Shown piece by piece: positions 1 to 11,142 of a stretch of 64,000 bases of DNA. Within the stretch, counting starts at the first letter, position 1, and each line of letters begins with the position of its first letter. The DNA is from Amphibalanus amphitrite (lineage: Eukaryota; Arthropoda; Thecostraca; Balanomorpha; Balanidae), in assembly GCF_019059575.1 (NCBI RefSeq), contig NW_024881567.1:839001-903000 (forward strand). Direction: 5' to 3'. Position numbers and translations under genes: made by a program. The notes beneath the pieces are model-generated. The model was not told the origin of the DNA and made no database searches. It worked only from the letters and a program-made list of their open reading frames with translations.

Positions 1-1380
1 CCTCAGGAAGAGCAGGTCGTGTTGGTTTCTACGGACAGACAGTGATGTAATACCAAAATGATGCAGAAGAGAAGGATAGGACAGAGAGGAACATGGCGAG
101 GACGTGTGGCTATTCAACCACAACAAGAATTTGTGCTGCACACGATCAACCCGCTCTGTGTGGGATTTGGCCGCTCCCGCCCAGACCACGCAACCGTATT
201 CCAAAATTGAGCGAACATTGGCATAGTAAGTAACGAGTAACGTATGTTTGTTAAATTTCGATCTCTTAGTCCCGGCCTGAAAGGTTCTGATCATCAGGCC
301 TAGGGCCCTGTTTGCCTGGCATACAATCCGGGACACGTGCGCCGAAAATGACAGCTTGCTGTCAATTGTGACGCCAAGATCTTTGATCTCGTCTACGCTC
401 TCCAGAACAGCGCTGCCAATACGGTAGGTGGTCCGAACGGGAGCGCGCCGCAGAGTCACACTGAATGCTTTACATTTGGCTGGGTTTAGAGACAGACCCC
501 ATGTGGCCGACCAGGAGCTCAGCCGGTCGATGTCCGTCTGCAAAGTAAGAGCATCCTGGCGCGTCGTGATTTTCCTGAAGATTTTGGCATCGTCTGCGTA
601 GAGTAAACATTCTGAGTCTAGATCGGAAGGGAGGTCATTGATAAAAATAGAAAATAGGATCGGAGCAATCAATGACCCCTCTGGATTTCCCGAAATGACA
701 CTAGTCCATTCCGACGTTTTGCCGTTCAGTGTGACTCTTTGGCGCCTATCGGAGAGGTACGAGACAAACCACATGAGAGCTGAGCCGTGGACGTGGAACG
801 AATTTTTTAGTTTGTGGATCAAGTAACCATGATTTACACTTTGAAAGGCCGCTGTGAAGTCGGTGTATATCGTGTCTGTCTGGTATCCCTCCGATATGGC
901 CTCCCACGCCGAGGTCAGAAAGACGGCCAAGTTGCTGGTACATGATCTGCCCGGCACAAAGCCGTGCTGCTCGTTGCAGAGTGCCGGTGCCACGTGCCGG
1001 TAAAGCTGGTCATAAACCACTTTTTCTAAAATCTTTGCGAAGAGAGGCAGCAAGCTAACACTTCTGTAGTTTTCGGCCGACTTTTTGTCTCCTTTTTTGA
1101 ATATCGGCACTATGTTAGCGCGTTTCCAGCGTTCGGGGAAAACTCCAGAGGCGACTGACATGGAACAGATCTTTGTAAGCGGAACAACAAGTTCCTCGCG
1201 GCATTCTAAGATTATTCTGGCGCTTATGTTATCTGGCCCACATGCTTTGTTCTGAGTCAGTTGATTAAGAGCCGCACGGATTGATGATTCGGTGACATAA
1301 AAGTGAGACAGTGAGTCAATGGGATATGACTTAGCATGTGGGATAATGCTGGGAGACGGCTTTGATATCAAAGAGCGATA
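1..1380 (-). mobile_element. Non-LTR retrotransposon reverse transcriptase, fragment (jockey/I-like)
   Basis: Read on the minus strand, one frame is open without a stop from about 1380 to the window start, roughly 460 residues. It shows the order of a LINE reverse transcriptase: NKACGPDNI, then IVPIFKKGDK with NYRSVSLLP, then the motif A region YTDFTAAFQSVNH, then GNPEGSLIAPILFSIFINDLP, the catalytic YADDAK near 590-600, and SSWSATWGLSLNPAKCK downstream. The enzyme would copy element RNA into DNA at a nicked target. The frame closes just upstream of 1380, where GATATCAAAGAGC is repeated, so the copy looks 5' truncated; the 3' end lies outside the window. Two usual motifs are altered: AFD reads AFQ and PQG reads PEG. 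Jockey/I-type assignment rests on general resemblance and is less certain than the reverse-transcriptase call. Confidence 0.9.
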
Positions 1381-1394
1381 TCAAAGAGCGATAT

Positions 1395-1521
1395 CTATCA
1401 CAGTGACGAACACAGAGGGCCCCTAACTACCTGAGAGCCCCTGGCTACCTGAGGGGCCCCCTGGTTACCTGAGGGTCCCCCTGGTCACCTGAGGAGCCCC
1501 TGGTTATCTGACGAGCCCGTA
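1395..1521. repeat. GGGCCC-core minisatellite, first block
   Basis: Degenerate tandem copies of a unit of about 19-20 bp, close to CCTGAGGGGCCCCTGGTTA. The array resumes at 3465 and again at 6463, so the intervening Tc1-like and Penelope-like elements are insertions into it. Confidence 0.8.
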
Positions 1522-1929
1522 CAGGGTGTCCCAAAAATAATGTCACACCTTTCCAACGTCAATTTCATGAAAATAACAAACATGAGAAGCGCGCTTTTCT
1601 TACATATGCATCCCACCTTCTCCCTGATGCAGGCAAGCATACGGAACCGGACATCAGACATCAACATGTCTAGCTTCTGTGGACTGATCTTGGACCAGGC
1701 AGATCGAACGTTCCTGGTCAGCGTGCGTTCAGGTTATCCTGGCGCCGTTTTGCTCACCTCTTACAGGACGATCGCCCAAAGATTTTCTATCGGCGACAGA
1801 TCGGGGCTATTCACCGGCCATTTGTCCTTCTCCCAGAATGCTGGGAAGTTCGATCTGTACCAGTCCTTCGTCGTTCTAGTTCGATGAGCCGGGGCGCCGA
1901 CTTGTTGAAAGATGGCCCTGGACATGTTC

Positions 1930-2326
1930 AGCAGAAGTTTTCGGCTGGAAACGTGGCTTGTTGGGCTTCAGCTTTAGAGACATCCTCCGGTACCGATGGA
2001 TTATCAATTTGAAGACTGGATGACTGTTGGCAATCAGTCTCCTTGCCAGTTTCCTTGTGGATGAGCCCGTCTTTAGCTCCGCACTTCGCGATGACGATCT
2101 GCGCTATACCCGGCTGCCGGAAGTCTTCCTGCCGCGACCTAGCTTGTTCCCAGGCGTCTATCCGCTTCTGTCGCGTGATAACCAGCGTCAAATCGTGCGA
2201 CAACTCATGCCCAGTACCTCGGCGACCTGGCCGTGGGTCATGCCACCGGCAACCATGCCGACTGCCCCGCTGCGGGACGATTTGCTCTGCAGTTTCGCCA
2301 TCCTGGACACCTGGTCCGCGCGCGCT
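1930..2326 (-). pseudogene. Tc1-like transposase, N-terminal DNA-binding remnant
   Basis: On the minus strand, from about 2303, the reading is MAKLQSKSSRSGAVGMVAGG, then MTHGQVAEVLGMSCRTI, a stop, and RWLSRDRSG. This is the helix-turn-helix layout of a Tc1/IS630 transposase. A shifted frame downstream carries IVIAKCGAKDGLIHKETGK, resembling the second Tc1 DNA-binding helix-turn-helix. Stops and frame changes show it is dead, and no DDE catalytic part was seen. In an intact element this domain would bind the inverted terminal repeats. The upstream side is cut by the nested element that starts at 2332. Confidence 0.65.
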
Positions 2327-2331
2327 GGGTA

Positions 2332-3276
2332 GGGGAGAGTGGGGCACATTCGTGCAAAAAATGGATAAACCCATATATCTGTTCTTTGGTTAGTGCAATG
2401 GCAAAATTGTTGATTGTAGTATGGAAAGGAACTATTGCAGATAGTTTTCCTCTTTAAAAGTTATCCTATAAAATTATTGCTTCCATTAGAAAAAATGACT
2501 TTTATTAACTCTGAACATTTGCACGAAACTGCCCCACCTATGGGGCTCATTCGTTCAAGAGATGGGGCACTTCCGTTCACCCGGCAAAATTCGAGAAATT
2601 ACCGGGCATTACCAGAAATTTACCAAAGGAAATTGGCAGGGGGTCATTTCACTTGATTCCTTTCGACAAGAATGCATTGCACAACAAATGTAGAAAGAAT
2701 GGGCTGGCCAACAAGAATGTGCCAACTGCCGGCCTCCGTGACCTCGCCAAGTTCGCGTGAATTGCTCGTCACGACGTCGCAAGCAGTCGAGACTGAGTCA
2801 GGCGAGCGTCATTAGAGAAACCTACTACAGATAAAGTCATAAATCGCAAAAACTAAAAAAAATATGCACGAATGTGCCCCCAGGCAGTGCGTACACGAAC
2901 CTGCCCCACAACGTTATTAGTAATATATTTCAAAATTTCTTTTTGAAAAAATGACACTTTTTCAACAAACAAGTTTGCAGCAGTTCCGTGAATAGAGTGG
3001 GCTTCTTCACCCCCAATTTTGAAAAGCTGAACCACATTTCCGAGTCAGGATCACGAAAATGGATGATATGAGAAAAGTTTGGAAAGCTCACGAATATTAC
3101 AAATTTGCGTTTTTATCAAGCATGACAGCAGGTACAGTGTTGTCTTCTACGGTGAACGAAGGGCGGCAATGATAGACATATTTCCATAATTTACCTTGAG
3201 CTCGTGCAGTCACTCGAGTTCCCATAAACTGCTGAAAACGAATGTGCCCCATGCACGAATGTGCCCCACTCTCCCC
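2332..3276. mobile_element. TA-flanked element, GGGGAGAGTGGGG terminal repeats, copy 1
   Basis: Inverted termini GGGGAGAGTGGGGCACA, extending through TTCGTGC, flanked by TA at 2330-2331 and 3277-3278. It lies inside the Tc1-like element. The interior is AT-rich, repeats GCACGAATGTGCCCC-type words, and contains no credible coding region. The same outer terminus marks another element at 11143-13528. Confidence 0.8.
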
Positions 3277-3464
3277 TACTGCCCCGGAAATGACCTCCGT
3301 ACACCCCTTGACCGGTCAGGGTAAAAAAATTAGAAGGTCACATGACTAGAAAGTAGCCAATATGGTCTGGGAGCCAGTACCGGTGAAATGATATTGATAT
3401 TGCGCAATAGATGGCAAAACAAAGGTTGTGGGAGGGTGTGACATTAATTTTGGGACACCCTGTA

Positions 3465-3600
3465 GTTACCTGAGGGGCCCCTGGCTACCCGAGGGGCCCC
3501 TGGTCACCTGAGGGGCCCCTGGTTATCTGAGGGGCCCTGGTTACCTGAGGGCCCCTGGTCACGGGACCCCTGTTTACCTGAGGGGCCCCTGCATTTAGAG
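3465..3600. repeat. GGGCCC-core minisatellite, second block
   Basis: Continuation of the array seen at 1395-1521, with units such as CTGAGGGGCCCCTGGTTA. Confidence 0.8.
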
Positions 3601-3672
3601 ACATGATGTGGAGATGAATTGTGAATTAAAATGAAATCGGACTTACTCCACAAGAGTTCGTTGGGTCGGAGC

Positions 3673-3701
3673 TTTCGAATTGTATTACAATTCTTCGTCA
3701 G
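3673..3701 (-). ncRNA. Hammerhead ribozyme core, Penelope left arm
   Basis: On the minus strand: CTGACGA, then a stem-loop with GAATTGT pairing to ACAATTC, then GAAA. This is the hammerhead core CUGANGA, helix II, GAAA. The following GCTCC can pair with GGAGT further on (near 3644-3649) to form helix III, leaving GTA as a plausible cleavage triplet. Hammerhead motifs are known in the terminal repeats of Penelope-like elements. Confidence 0.75.
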
Positions 3702-4233
3702 CGAGAGTCGTATCGGATGTTAAGATCGAATCGAAGGTACAGTGCGGATCGAACAAAATATGGGTCGGACAGGAGGGTCTCTGAGGCAGCTAGTTGGTCT
3801 TGAAATAAACATACAAACACTGGGAGACACGTGAATAATAACAGGATGCACACTTACTAGAAAAAGCCTGTAAAATGGGTATAAAACACACTATTAAAAT
3901 ATCTTATACAAAAATATAGGCAGGTAGGTAAAAATACAGTTAATGACATGTAAAAAATTGCATAGATTAGGCGCAAACAGTACCTATAGCAGAGATAAAG
4001 CTTTACAAAAACACGAATAGTAAACTAGACTAAGATATAAAATATCAAAATGATAAATTCTATAAATGAACTTTTTAACGGCAGAAACGGCGAATAATGG
4101 GAAGCCACCGGTCTTGCAGCAGGGCACCAGAGTTGCGGTTCACATTCGCGTCATTGGGTGACACTAGGACGGCTTCCCGCCGTCCCACGGTACGAATGTA
4201 GGCCGATTCGAGAAGGAGTCTCACCTAGACATC

Positions 4234-5086
4234 ATGATCACAAGACAGGACAACAAGTGCACTACAAATGTCTACCGGAAGGCATGCACCACTAACCAAG
4301 TACCTGCCTTCAACTCCTATACAGAGACGCGCTATCTGAGATCAGCCATCAGATCTGACTGCTTACGTGCCATCCGCTACTGCTCCTCCGTCAAAGACCG
4401 CCTGCAAGAACTTGATTTTATACGCAAGAAATTCCACCGACACGGCTACCCTCTCTCGTTCATCAACCCGATCCTAAGAAGAACAGAAAAGGACCTCCAG
4501 CTGAAGGCCAGGGCTCTGCCGTCGCCACCGAACCCCAGCCCGCTGCCTGAACCCGTCCGGCTCTCGGTTCCGTTCGCTGGTCCCTGCTTCTACCAACTGA
4601 AGCGAGAAGCCAACAAGATCGGCATTCAGCTCGTGTCGAAGCCGTCGCAGACCATCGGGACCCTCCTCTGTAGCCAAGCCAAGCACCGTCTACCCAAGCA
4701 GCAGGAGAGCAATGTCATGTACTGCATCGAGTGCTCCTGCCGGGTAGAAGGTGACCCGGTCGTCTATGTACATCGGAGAAACGGACCGAGAACTTGGAAC
4801 CAGAGTCCGCGAGCACCGAGAGAGCTGGGCTGGCTCGGTCCGCTCCAGAGCCAACGCTTCAGCGTTCAGCACGCACCGGGACTGCACGCCGGCCTTCGAC
4901 GACGCCAAAATCCTGAACCGTGCCTGCCACCACCAGATCAGACTCCTTCTCGAATCGGCCTACATTCGTACCGTGGGACGGCGGGAAGCCGCCCTAGTGT
5001 CACCCAATGACGCGAATGTGAGCCGCAACTCTGGTGCCCTGCTGCAAGACAGGTGGCTTCCCATTATTCGCCGTTTCTGCCGTTAA
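4234..5086 (+). pseudogene. Penelope-like protein: post-RT region and GIY-YIG endonuclease, frameshifted
   Basis: The first frame, from about 4234, contains TNVYRKACTTNQ and LDFIRKKFHRHGYPLSFI, which match the region after the reverse transcriptase in Penelope-like elements. It runs to about 4768 and ends in CSCRVEGDPVVY. The continuation is in another frame, from about 4760, as YIGETDRELGTRVREHRES, then KILNRACHHQIRLLLESAYI, ending RWLPIIRRFCR at 5086. Together these give the GIY and YIG motifs and the R-x-x-EH block of a GIY-YIG nuclease, which in these elements nicks DNA to prime reverse transcription. The one-base frame change lies between the GIY-type and YIG motifs, so this copy cannot make an intact nuclease. 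No reverse-transcriptase core is present, so the copy is 5' truncated. Confidence 0.85.
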
Positions 5087-5438
5087 AAAGTTCATTTATA
5101 GAATTTATCATTTTGATATTTTATATCTTAGTCTAGTTTACTATTCGTGTTTTTGTAAAGCTTTATCTCTGCTATAGGTACTGTTTGCACCTAATCTATG
5201 CAATTTTTTTACATGTCATTAACTGTATTTTTACCTACCTGCCTATATTTTTGTATTAGATATTTTACTAGTGTGTTTTATACCCATTTTACAGTCTTTT
5301 TCTAGTAAGTGTGCATCCTGTTATTATTCACGTGTTTCCCAGTGTTTGTATGTTTATTTCAAGACCAACTAGTTGCCTCAGAGACCCTCCTGTCCGACCA
5401 ATATTTTGTTCGATCCGCACTGTACCTTCGATTCGATC

Positions 5439-6366
5439 TTAACCCGCGAGTTGCTGGGGGGGGGGGCGTTAAACGCCCCCACTTTTTTCGCCGGGCCATA
5501 GCATAAAAACGGCGCGCCGCAGGCGCGCCAAATTTTGGGTACCTGTAGGGAATTGATTGAAGTTTATTGTGACAAAGTTTCCAAAAAATCGGTCGGAAAA
5601 TTCTTGAGATATCAAGGTTTTAGTGACGTCATGATTTCTGAGTTTTCGACCAAAAACGGCATATGTTCAAAAAATCATATAAAATCACAGAATAGACATA
5701 CAGACATGCCGTAAACGCCATTAGACTGCCAATACCATGAACAATCAAATGGCTATCTTCGATTATTGATTATCGTTCCGCATTTTCCAAAATCTTGAAC
5801 TGAATCTTGGCAATTTCTTGTGACTACTTCACGACCATGATACATGAATTTCTTAAATTGAACTTTTCGAGCCAAACACGTACACATATGATAAAATGAA
5901 TGTCACCATCGTGTTTTACGCCCTAAATTACCCATAAAACATGTGTCACAGGCTGCGAATATCAGTTTTGATTTTCGGGGATATGTGCCTACCCGGTTGA
6001 CCTGACCTTGACCCTGACCTATGCTTGACTGACCCCTACATGGAGCTGACACTCTTGTAGGTCTTATATGATGGATTGTGTACCGTTTTGACAGAGTTTA
6101 TGACGAGAGGCGCCCATTGCGAAGTCCTGAAGTCCATGCTACTGAAAGCCCGATTTTGGGTGTTTGACCTGACCTTGACCGGACCTGTGACCTCAAAATT
6201 CAACTTTAAAGTACTCATCTGAAGCGTCTCGTCGCGTTCTTTCGTTTGCCGCCACGTGCGTTTCGCTGCGCCTATTGGTTCTCGAGTTATCGGCTGGGGG
6301 CGTTTAACGCCCCCCCCCCCCCAGCAAACGGTGGGTGGCGAAATACCCCAGCAACTGCCGGGTTAA
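5439..6366. mobile_element. TTAA element, family C, copy 1
   Basis: It is bounded by TTAA (5439-5442 and 6363-6366) with CCC/GGG just inside. Subterminal hairpins read G-run, CGTTAAACG, C-run at both ends. It interrupts the right arm of the Penelope-like element, whose left arm keeps the empty site with one TTAA, so TTAA is the duplicated target. The interior contains GACCTTGACCTGACC words and no credible gene. A second copy in the opposite orientation is at 52958-53930. Confidence 0.85.
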
Positions 6367-6384
6367 CATCCGATACGACTCTCG

Positions 6385-6413
6385 CTGACGAAGAATTGTA
6401 ATACAATTCGAAA
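6385..6413 (+). ncRNA. Hammerhead ribozyme core, Penelope right arm
   Basis: Same core as in the left arm, here on the plus strand: CTGACGA (6385-6391), helix II GAATTGT/ACAATTC, GAAA (6410-6413). It is followed by GCTCC and then GGAGTA, which would form helix III and the cleavage site. GACTC before the core can partly pair with AGTCC after it as helix I. Confidence 0.75.
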
Positions 6414-6462
6414 GCTCCGACCCAACGAACTCTTGTGGAGTAAGTCCGATTTCATTTTAATT

Positions 6463-8155
6463 GAGGGGCCCCTGGTTACCTGAGGGACCTCTGGTTATCT
6501 GAGGGACTCCTGGTAAAGAACCCCTGGTTACCTGAGGGGCTCCTGGTTACCCGAGGGGCCTCTGGATACCTGAGGGGCCCCTGGTTATCTGAGGGGCCCT
6601 TAGTTACCCAAGTGGCCCCTGATCCCCTGGATGGCCCCTGGCCAGTCATCTGAAGAAGCCCTGGTCACCTGAGGGGCCATGTTTACCCGAGGAGTACCTG
6701 GTTATCTGAAGGGCCTCTGCAGTCACATGAAGGCCCTTAGTTGCCCGCGGAGCCCGTGGTATAACCGGCCCCTTATTATCAGAGGGTCCCCTGGTCACGG
6801 TAACATGGTGGGCCCCTGATCAATCAATCAATGATCAATGAGCCTTCAGAGCCCTTGCAGTCACCTGAGAGGCCCCTGATTACGTAAAGGGCCCCCGATC
6901 ACTTGGATTCAATGGCATAGCCAGGGGGCGAGGGGACACGTGTCCGTTATATGGTTTAGGGTCCCCTCGGGCCCGAGGGGCCCACCGGCGCCTCCGAGGG
7001 CCCTATACCAGCGCATCTAGCGGCCACTTACCAGCGACTCTGAGGGCCTCTTACCGGCATCTGAGGTTCCCTTGCCGGCCTATGAAGGGCCACAAGTAAC
7101 TTTCAGGGCCCCATACATGCCTATGACGGCCCCTACCAGCGTCTCTAAGCCCTAAGGCCCCCCACAACGGTGCCTGTGTGGACCCCACATCAGCGCATCT
7201 GACAGCCTTTCACAGACACGTCTGAGGGACCAACACCGGCGACTCTGATGGGCTCGCTCGCTTCGCTTCTTAATAAAACACCGTGCATTTTATGCACATT
7301 TCTCAAACAAATTATACTTTTATCTGCCAATTTTCCACCTTTTCTCAGGGCTTAGACAGACAGACAGACAGGCAGACAGTGAGACAGACAGACAGAGGGG
7401 CCCGTCCGCAAGGGGGGCCGGACCCACTGTGCCCAATCTCCCCCATCGAAATGTTCTGGATACGTCCCCGCCTGGGTTGACAGTGGCCCCCAGGTAACCC
7501 GGGGCCCCTTCGAGAGCAGGTTGTCCCTCCTGGGCGAGATCCTGGGTACGTGCATGCTTGGGTGTCCCAAGATAAACGACCTTCAGGGCCTTATCCGAAG
7601 TACTGGCCCAAACTGAAGACAATGTGGAGCCCTCTGAGGCCATTGTGAGGCCCTCTGTGACCAGCGTGAACCCTCTGAAGCCAGCGTGGGGCCAGCTGTC
7701 ATCTGACTTCAGAGTTCAGACGCTGGAGCTGGGCCCTCAGAAGCCAGCACGGGGCCTTCATAGGCTGGCGTCGGGCCGTTAGAGGTCACTTCGAGGGCCT
7801 CGGCAGCCATACTTCAGATTGTATATGCATGTTTGAGCCCCCTGAGGTAAGAGTGGCCCTTAGAAGCCGGCGCGGAACCGTCAGAGGGCAGCATGGGCTT
7901 CTAGAGACCGGCGTGGGTTCGACAGCGGCATAGGGCCATCAGACTGACTCAAAGGCTCCCAAGAGCCAGCTTGGGGCCCTGGGAGGTCAGCAATAGCATG
8001 GGTCTCCTGAGGCTGAGGCCAGATTCGTTCACTCTGTTGCCGAAGAGGGGCTTTCAGAGGTCAGAATGAGCCTTCAAAGTTTTTAGATTGCCAAGTGTGC
8101 CTAAAAAGGCTCCCTCACATGGCGAAAGTGGCAAAGAACCGCACCTGTGCGTGGA
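6463..8155. repeat. GGGCCC minisatellite grading into degenerate repeats
   Basis: Clear 19-20 bp CTGAGGGGCCCCTGGTTAC units run to about 6750, then increasingly degenerate GGGCCC-centred units to about 8050. A CAGACAGA microsatellite occupies about 7350-7395. No credible gene was seen. Confidence 0.6.
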
Positions 8156-9045
8156 TTAACCCTCGCATGTGTGCGGCGTTTGCCAGCTTCTAATGTGTAG
8201 GGGGGGGGGGGTCGGTTGGACCCCCCCTTGCCGTTTGGCCCCTGATCGAGCTAGAGCTTCGCGGAAAAAACGAGCGTGTTGCCCGTGACGAGAGGAAGCC
8301 GATGATACCCAATTTTAAGGTCCTAGGTCATTGGTTGACCTTCCAGGTCAGGTCAATGACCCAAAGTCGGGAAAATCGGGACCTGTTAGAAAGTCGTAAA
8401 GTGTGGCTGCTAAGGGGTTTTTCGGGGTGCTGATCACGAATATCGTGTTAGTTTTGATCACAGATGATGTCTTGAAGCATTTAGACCAGGTCGGGTCAGG
8501 TCAGGTCAGGTCAACCAGTAGGCGTCGTGACGGGTATTCGTAGTACGTGTCAACCGCCTCTGACAGCTTCGTAACATGTTACGAAGTCACCAAAACTACT
8601 TCGTAAATGTTCAAATGGTTGCTAAATTCGAATTCAGCTCCAAAAACTAGCCTAGAAACATGTAAAACTCGAAAAAGTGACCCGAGGTCACCCGAGGTCA
8701 CCAAAGGTCAATGACCTGACCTGACCTTCAGGTGACCTTGACACACACGGGAATAACATCAAATCACATGTTGGAACGTTTGAAACCAGGAAAAGCTTGC
8801 AAACACGCGGCTAGTGCGAGCCGACATACGCGAAATCGCGATTCCGGCCAAACATGGTCTCGGAAAAGAGGTCACAGGTCAAAGGTCATTTGGGTCAGGG
8901 TCATGAAATTTTCAGGGTAGGTGTAAAATTGATCAATGCGAGGGTACTGAACGTTTCGTCGCGATCGGCCGCTTTTTACGCGAGTTATTCGCGAAAAACC
9001 ATGGGGGGGTCAATCCGACCCCCCCCCTACACATGCGAGGGTTAA
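8156..9045. mobile_element. TTAA element, family A, copy 1
   Basis: TTAA flanks at 8156-8159 and 9042-9045. Termini are CCCTCGCATGTGTG and its inverse. Subterminal hairpins have a G-run, a short core (TCGGTTGGA on the left, TCAATCCGA on the right) and a C-run. The block GAGTTATTCGCGAAAAAC lies beside the right hairpin. The interior has repeated AGGTCA words and no open frame of note. Copies 2 (10304-13570) and 3 (60709-61544) are in the opposite orientation. Confidence 0.85.
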
Positions 9046-9840
9046 GTATGCTACCACTGGGGCTCCTAAGGTAAGGGTGGGGCCCCTTGAGCAGGTTTTG
9101 CCTCCTTCTTTTCAAGATCCTGGATACGCCACTGAGGAGAAGGTCGTAAAAAGTCGCATCGATTGCATTGAGCATTAAATGACGAAAATATGTTTACCCC
9201 CCACCGCCTCAAGCGATCACGTGCCGTCACACCCCGGGCGCGGCCTAGGTGGCTTGCATCCATGGCCCCCGGGAGTGGATGAAGGTGATAGCTCCACAAA
9301 CACACATACACATTAGCGATATAACGTAACGTAATATAACGTAATTAAGAAAGGGCTTTTTTACTGTGTACTTTGGCTGAAAGCACAGGTTTTTGCCCTC
9401 TTGGTTAGGCACCAGGTTTTTTTCTAGTTAGGACTTTTCCTGGTAAAGTTCACCCCACAACAACACACACCAAACAACAGCACACAAATCAGCAGCAAGT
9501 CACAGCAGCAAGTTCTATGTAAGTAACCAAATTTATTGTCTCGCCCATCAGGCACCTTTCGGCCTTCCCTTTGCTTTGCAACCCACCGGACGCCACATGA
9601 GCCGGTTTAACGTAGTCTTTTGCCTTTCTCTTAGTTCTTGGGCCGGAATCAAATAGCCGGCATTAACGTAACGTAAACGGAAGACCTGGCCAATTGCCAG
9701 CTAGTAACTTTCCCCCTCCCCCGGTTATAGCCACTTGGCTTGCCGGGAGGAAAAAAAACCACCTGCCCAAGACGCGAGGGCACTATGGCACGCGCCCGCC
9801 ACACCGTCTTGTCACTTATTTTCCTCGATCACCCATGCTA
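9046..9840. other. Unassigned intergenic or intronic sequence
   Basis: Short repeats such as ATAACGTAACGTAATATAAC near 9320-9345. No gene or element with clear ends was recognised. Confidence 0.5.
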
Positions 9841-10107
9841 TAGTCTGGCAACCCTAAGAAAGAATGGATTTAGAGTGCTGCGGCCGTTGATGCATGTGCC
9901 TTTATATTGTGAGAGCATATTTTCTGTCACAACTTTTCACACAAATTTATCCGGACCATACATTTGATGCTTACCAGTAGATGATGCTTACCAGTAGATG
10001 GAAATATGGAGACATGTGAGCTCAGGTGATCACATTTGAAGTGATCAAAACACGTGCAAAGTAATTGAAGCGCTTTAACTCCGTTCTTTCTTAGGTTTGC
10101 CAGACTA
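9841..10107. mobile_element. Small TA-flanked MITE (267 bp)
   Basis: Inverted ends TAGTCTGGCAACCCTAAG and TAGTCTGGCAAACCTAAG, about 25 bp each, flanked by TA. It has no coding capacity. It contains a short direct duplication of GATGCTTACCAGTA near 9967-9999. Confidence 0.75.
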
Positions 10108-11142
10108 TAGTTAGAACGATGCTGCGCCGTATGTCATTTCCGGTCTTTCAGGGGGTAGGGTGGGGTTTTCAGCATATTTCAGTTTACGAAGCCCATGGGG
10201 CTGAAGTCGGGAATAAAATGTGCCCTATATTCTTTAGACCAAGGAGTGTTCAGCAGCCAACACCCAGTGGTGATTCCTGAATTTCAGGAGCGGCGGATGT
10301 GCGTCAACCCTCGCCCGTATATCGGGGGGGGGGTCGAACGGACCCCCTTCGGTTTTTCGTGAATAACACGCGTAAAAAGTGGCCGATCGCGACGAAACTT
10401 TTAGTACCCTCGTGTTGATCAATTTTACACCTAACCTTAAAAATTTCATGACCCTGACCCAAATGACCTTTGACCTGTTACCTATTTTTCGAGACCATGT
10501 TTGGCCGGAATCGCGATTCGGCGTACGTCGGCTCGCATTAGCCGCGCTTTTGCTGTCTTTTCGTGGTTTCAAGCGTTCAAACATGTGATATGATGTTGCC
10601 CCCATGCATTAGGGTGGGGGTCAAGACCATCTGAAGGTCAGGTCAGGTCATTGACCTTTGATGACCTCGGTTCACTTTTTTCGAGTTTTATGTGTTTCTA
10701 GGCCAGTTTGTGGTGCTGAATTCGAATTTAGCAACCAAATACACATTTACGAAGTTGGTTTGGTGCCTTCGTAACATGTTACGAAGCTTTCAGAGGCGGT
10801 TGACACCTACTACGAATACCCGGCAGGACCCCTACTGGATGACCTGACCTGACCCGACCTGGCCTAAATGCATGAAGACATTATCTGTGATCAACATTAA
10901 CATGATATTCGTGATCAGCACCCCGAAAGACATCATAGCAGCCACACTTTACGACGTTCTAACAGGTCCCGATTTTCCCGACTTCTGGGTCATTGACCTG
11001 ACCTGGAAGGTCACCCAATGACCTACGACCTGAAAATTGGGTATCATCTATCATCGGCTTCCTCTCGTTACGGGAAATACGCTCGTTTTTTCCGCGAAGC
11101 TCTAGCTCCATCCGGGGCGAAACGGCAAGGCCCCCCCTTATA

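Larger units (their letters stand above)
1522..3462. mobile_element. Tc1/mariner-like DNA transposon, decayed
   Basis: The ends are inverted repeats beginning CAGGGTGTCCCA; left and right copies agree for about 28 bp with few differences. The element is flanked by TA on both sides (1520-1521 and 3463-3464), the Tc1/mariner target duplication. It sits within the GGGCCC minisatellite, which continues on both sides. The interior holds a transposase remnant and a second, nested TA-flanked element at 2332-3276. Confidence 0.85.
3624..6462 (+). mobile_element. Penelope-like element with inverted arms
   Basis: The centre encodes the end of a Penelope-type protein (4234-5086, +). The sequence from about 4940 to the right edge reappears inverted at 3624-4221, so the last roughly 50 codons and the 3' non-coding region are present on both sides in opposite orientation. 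Both outer edges read AATTAAAATGAAATCGGAC or its complement. Inverted partial copies around the body are a known arrangement in Penelope-like elements. The right arm is split by a TTAA element at 5439-6366. The left arm keeps the unsplit site, with a single TTAA at 3720-3723. Confidence 0.85.
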
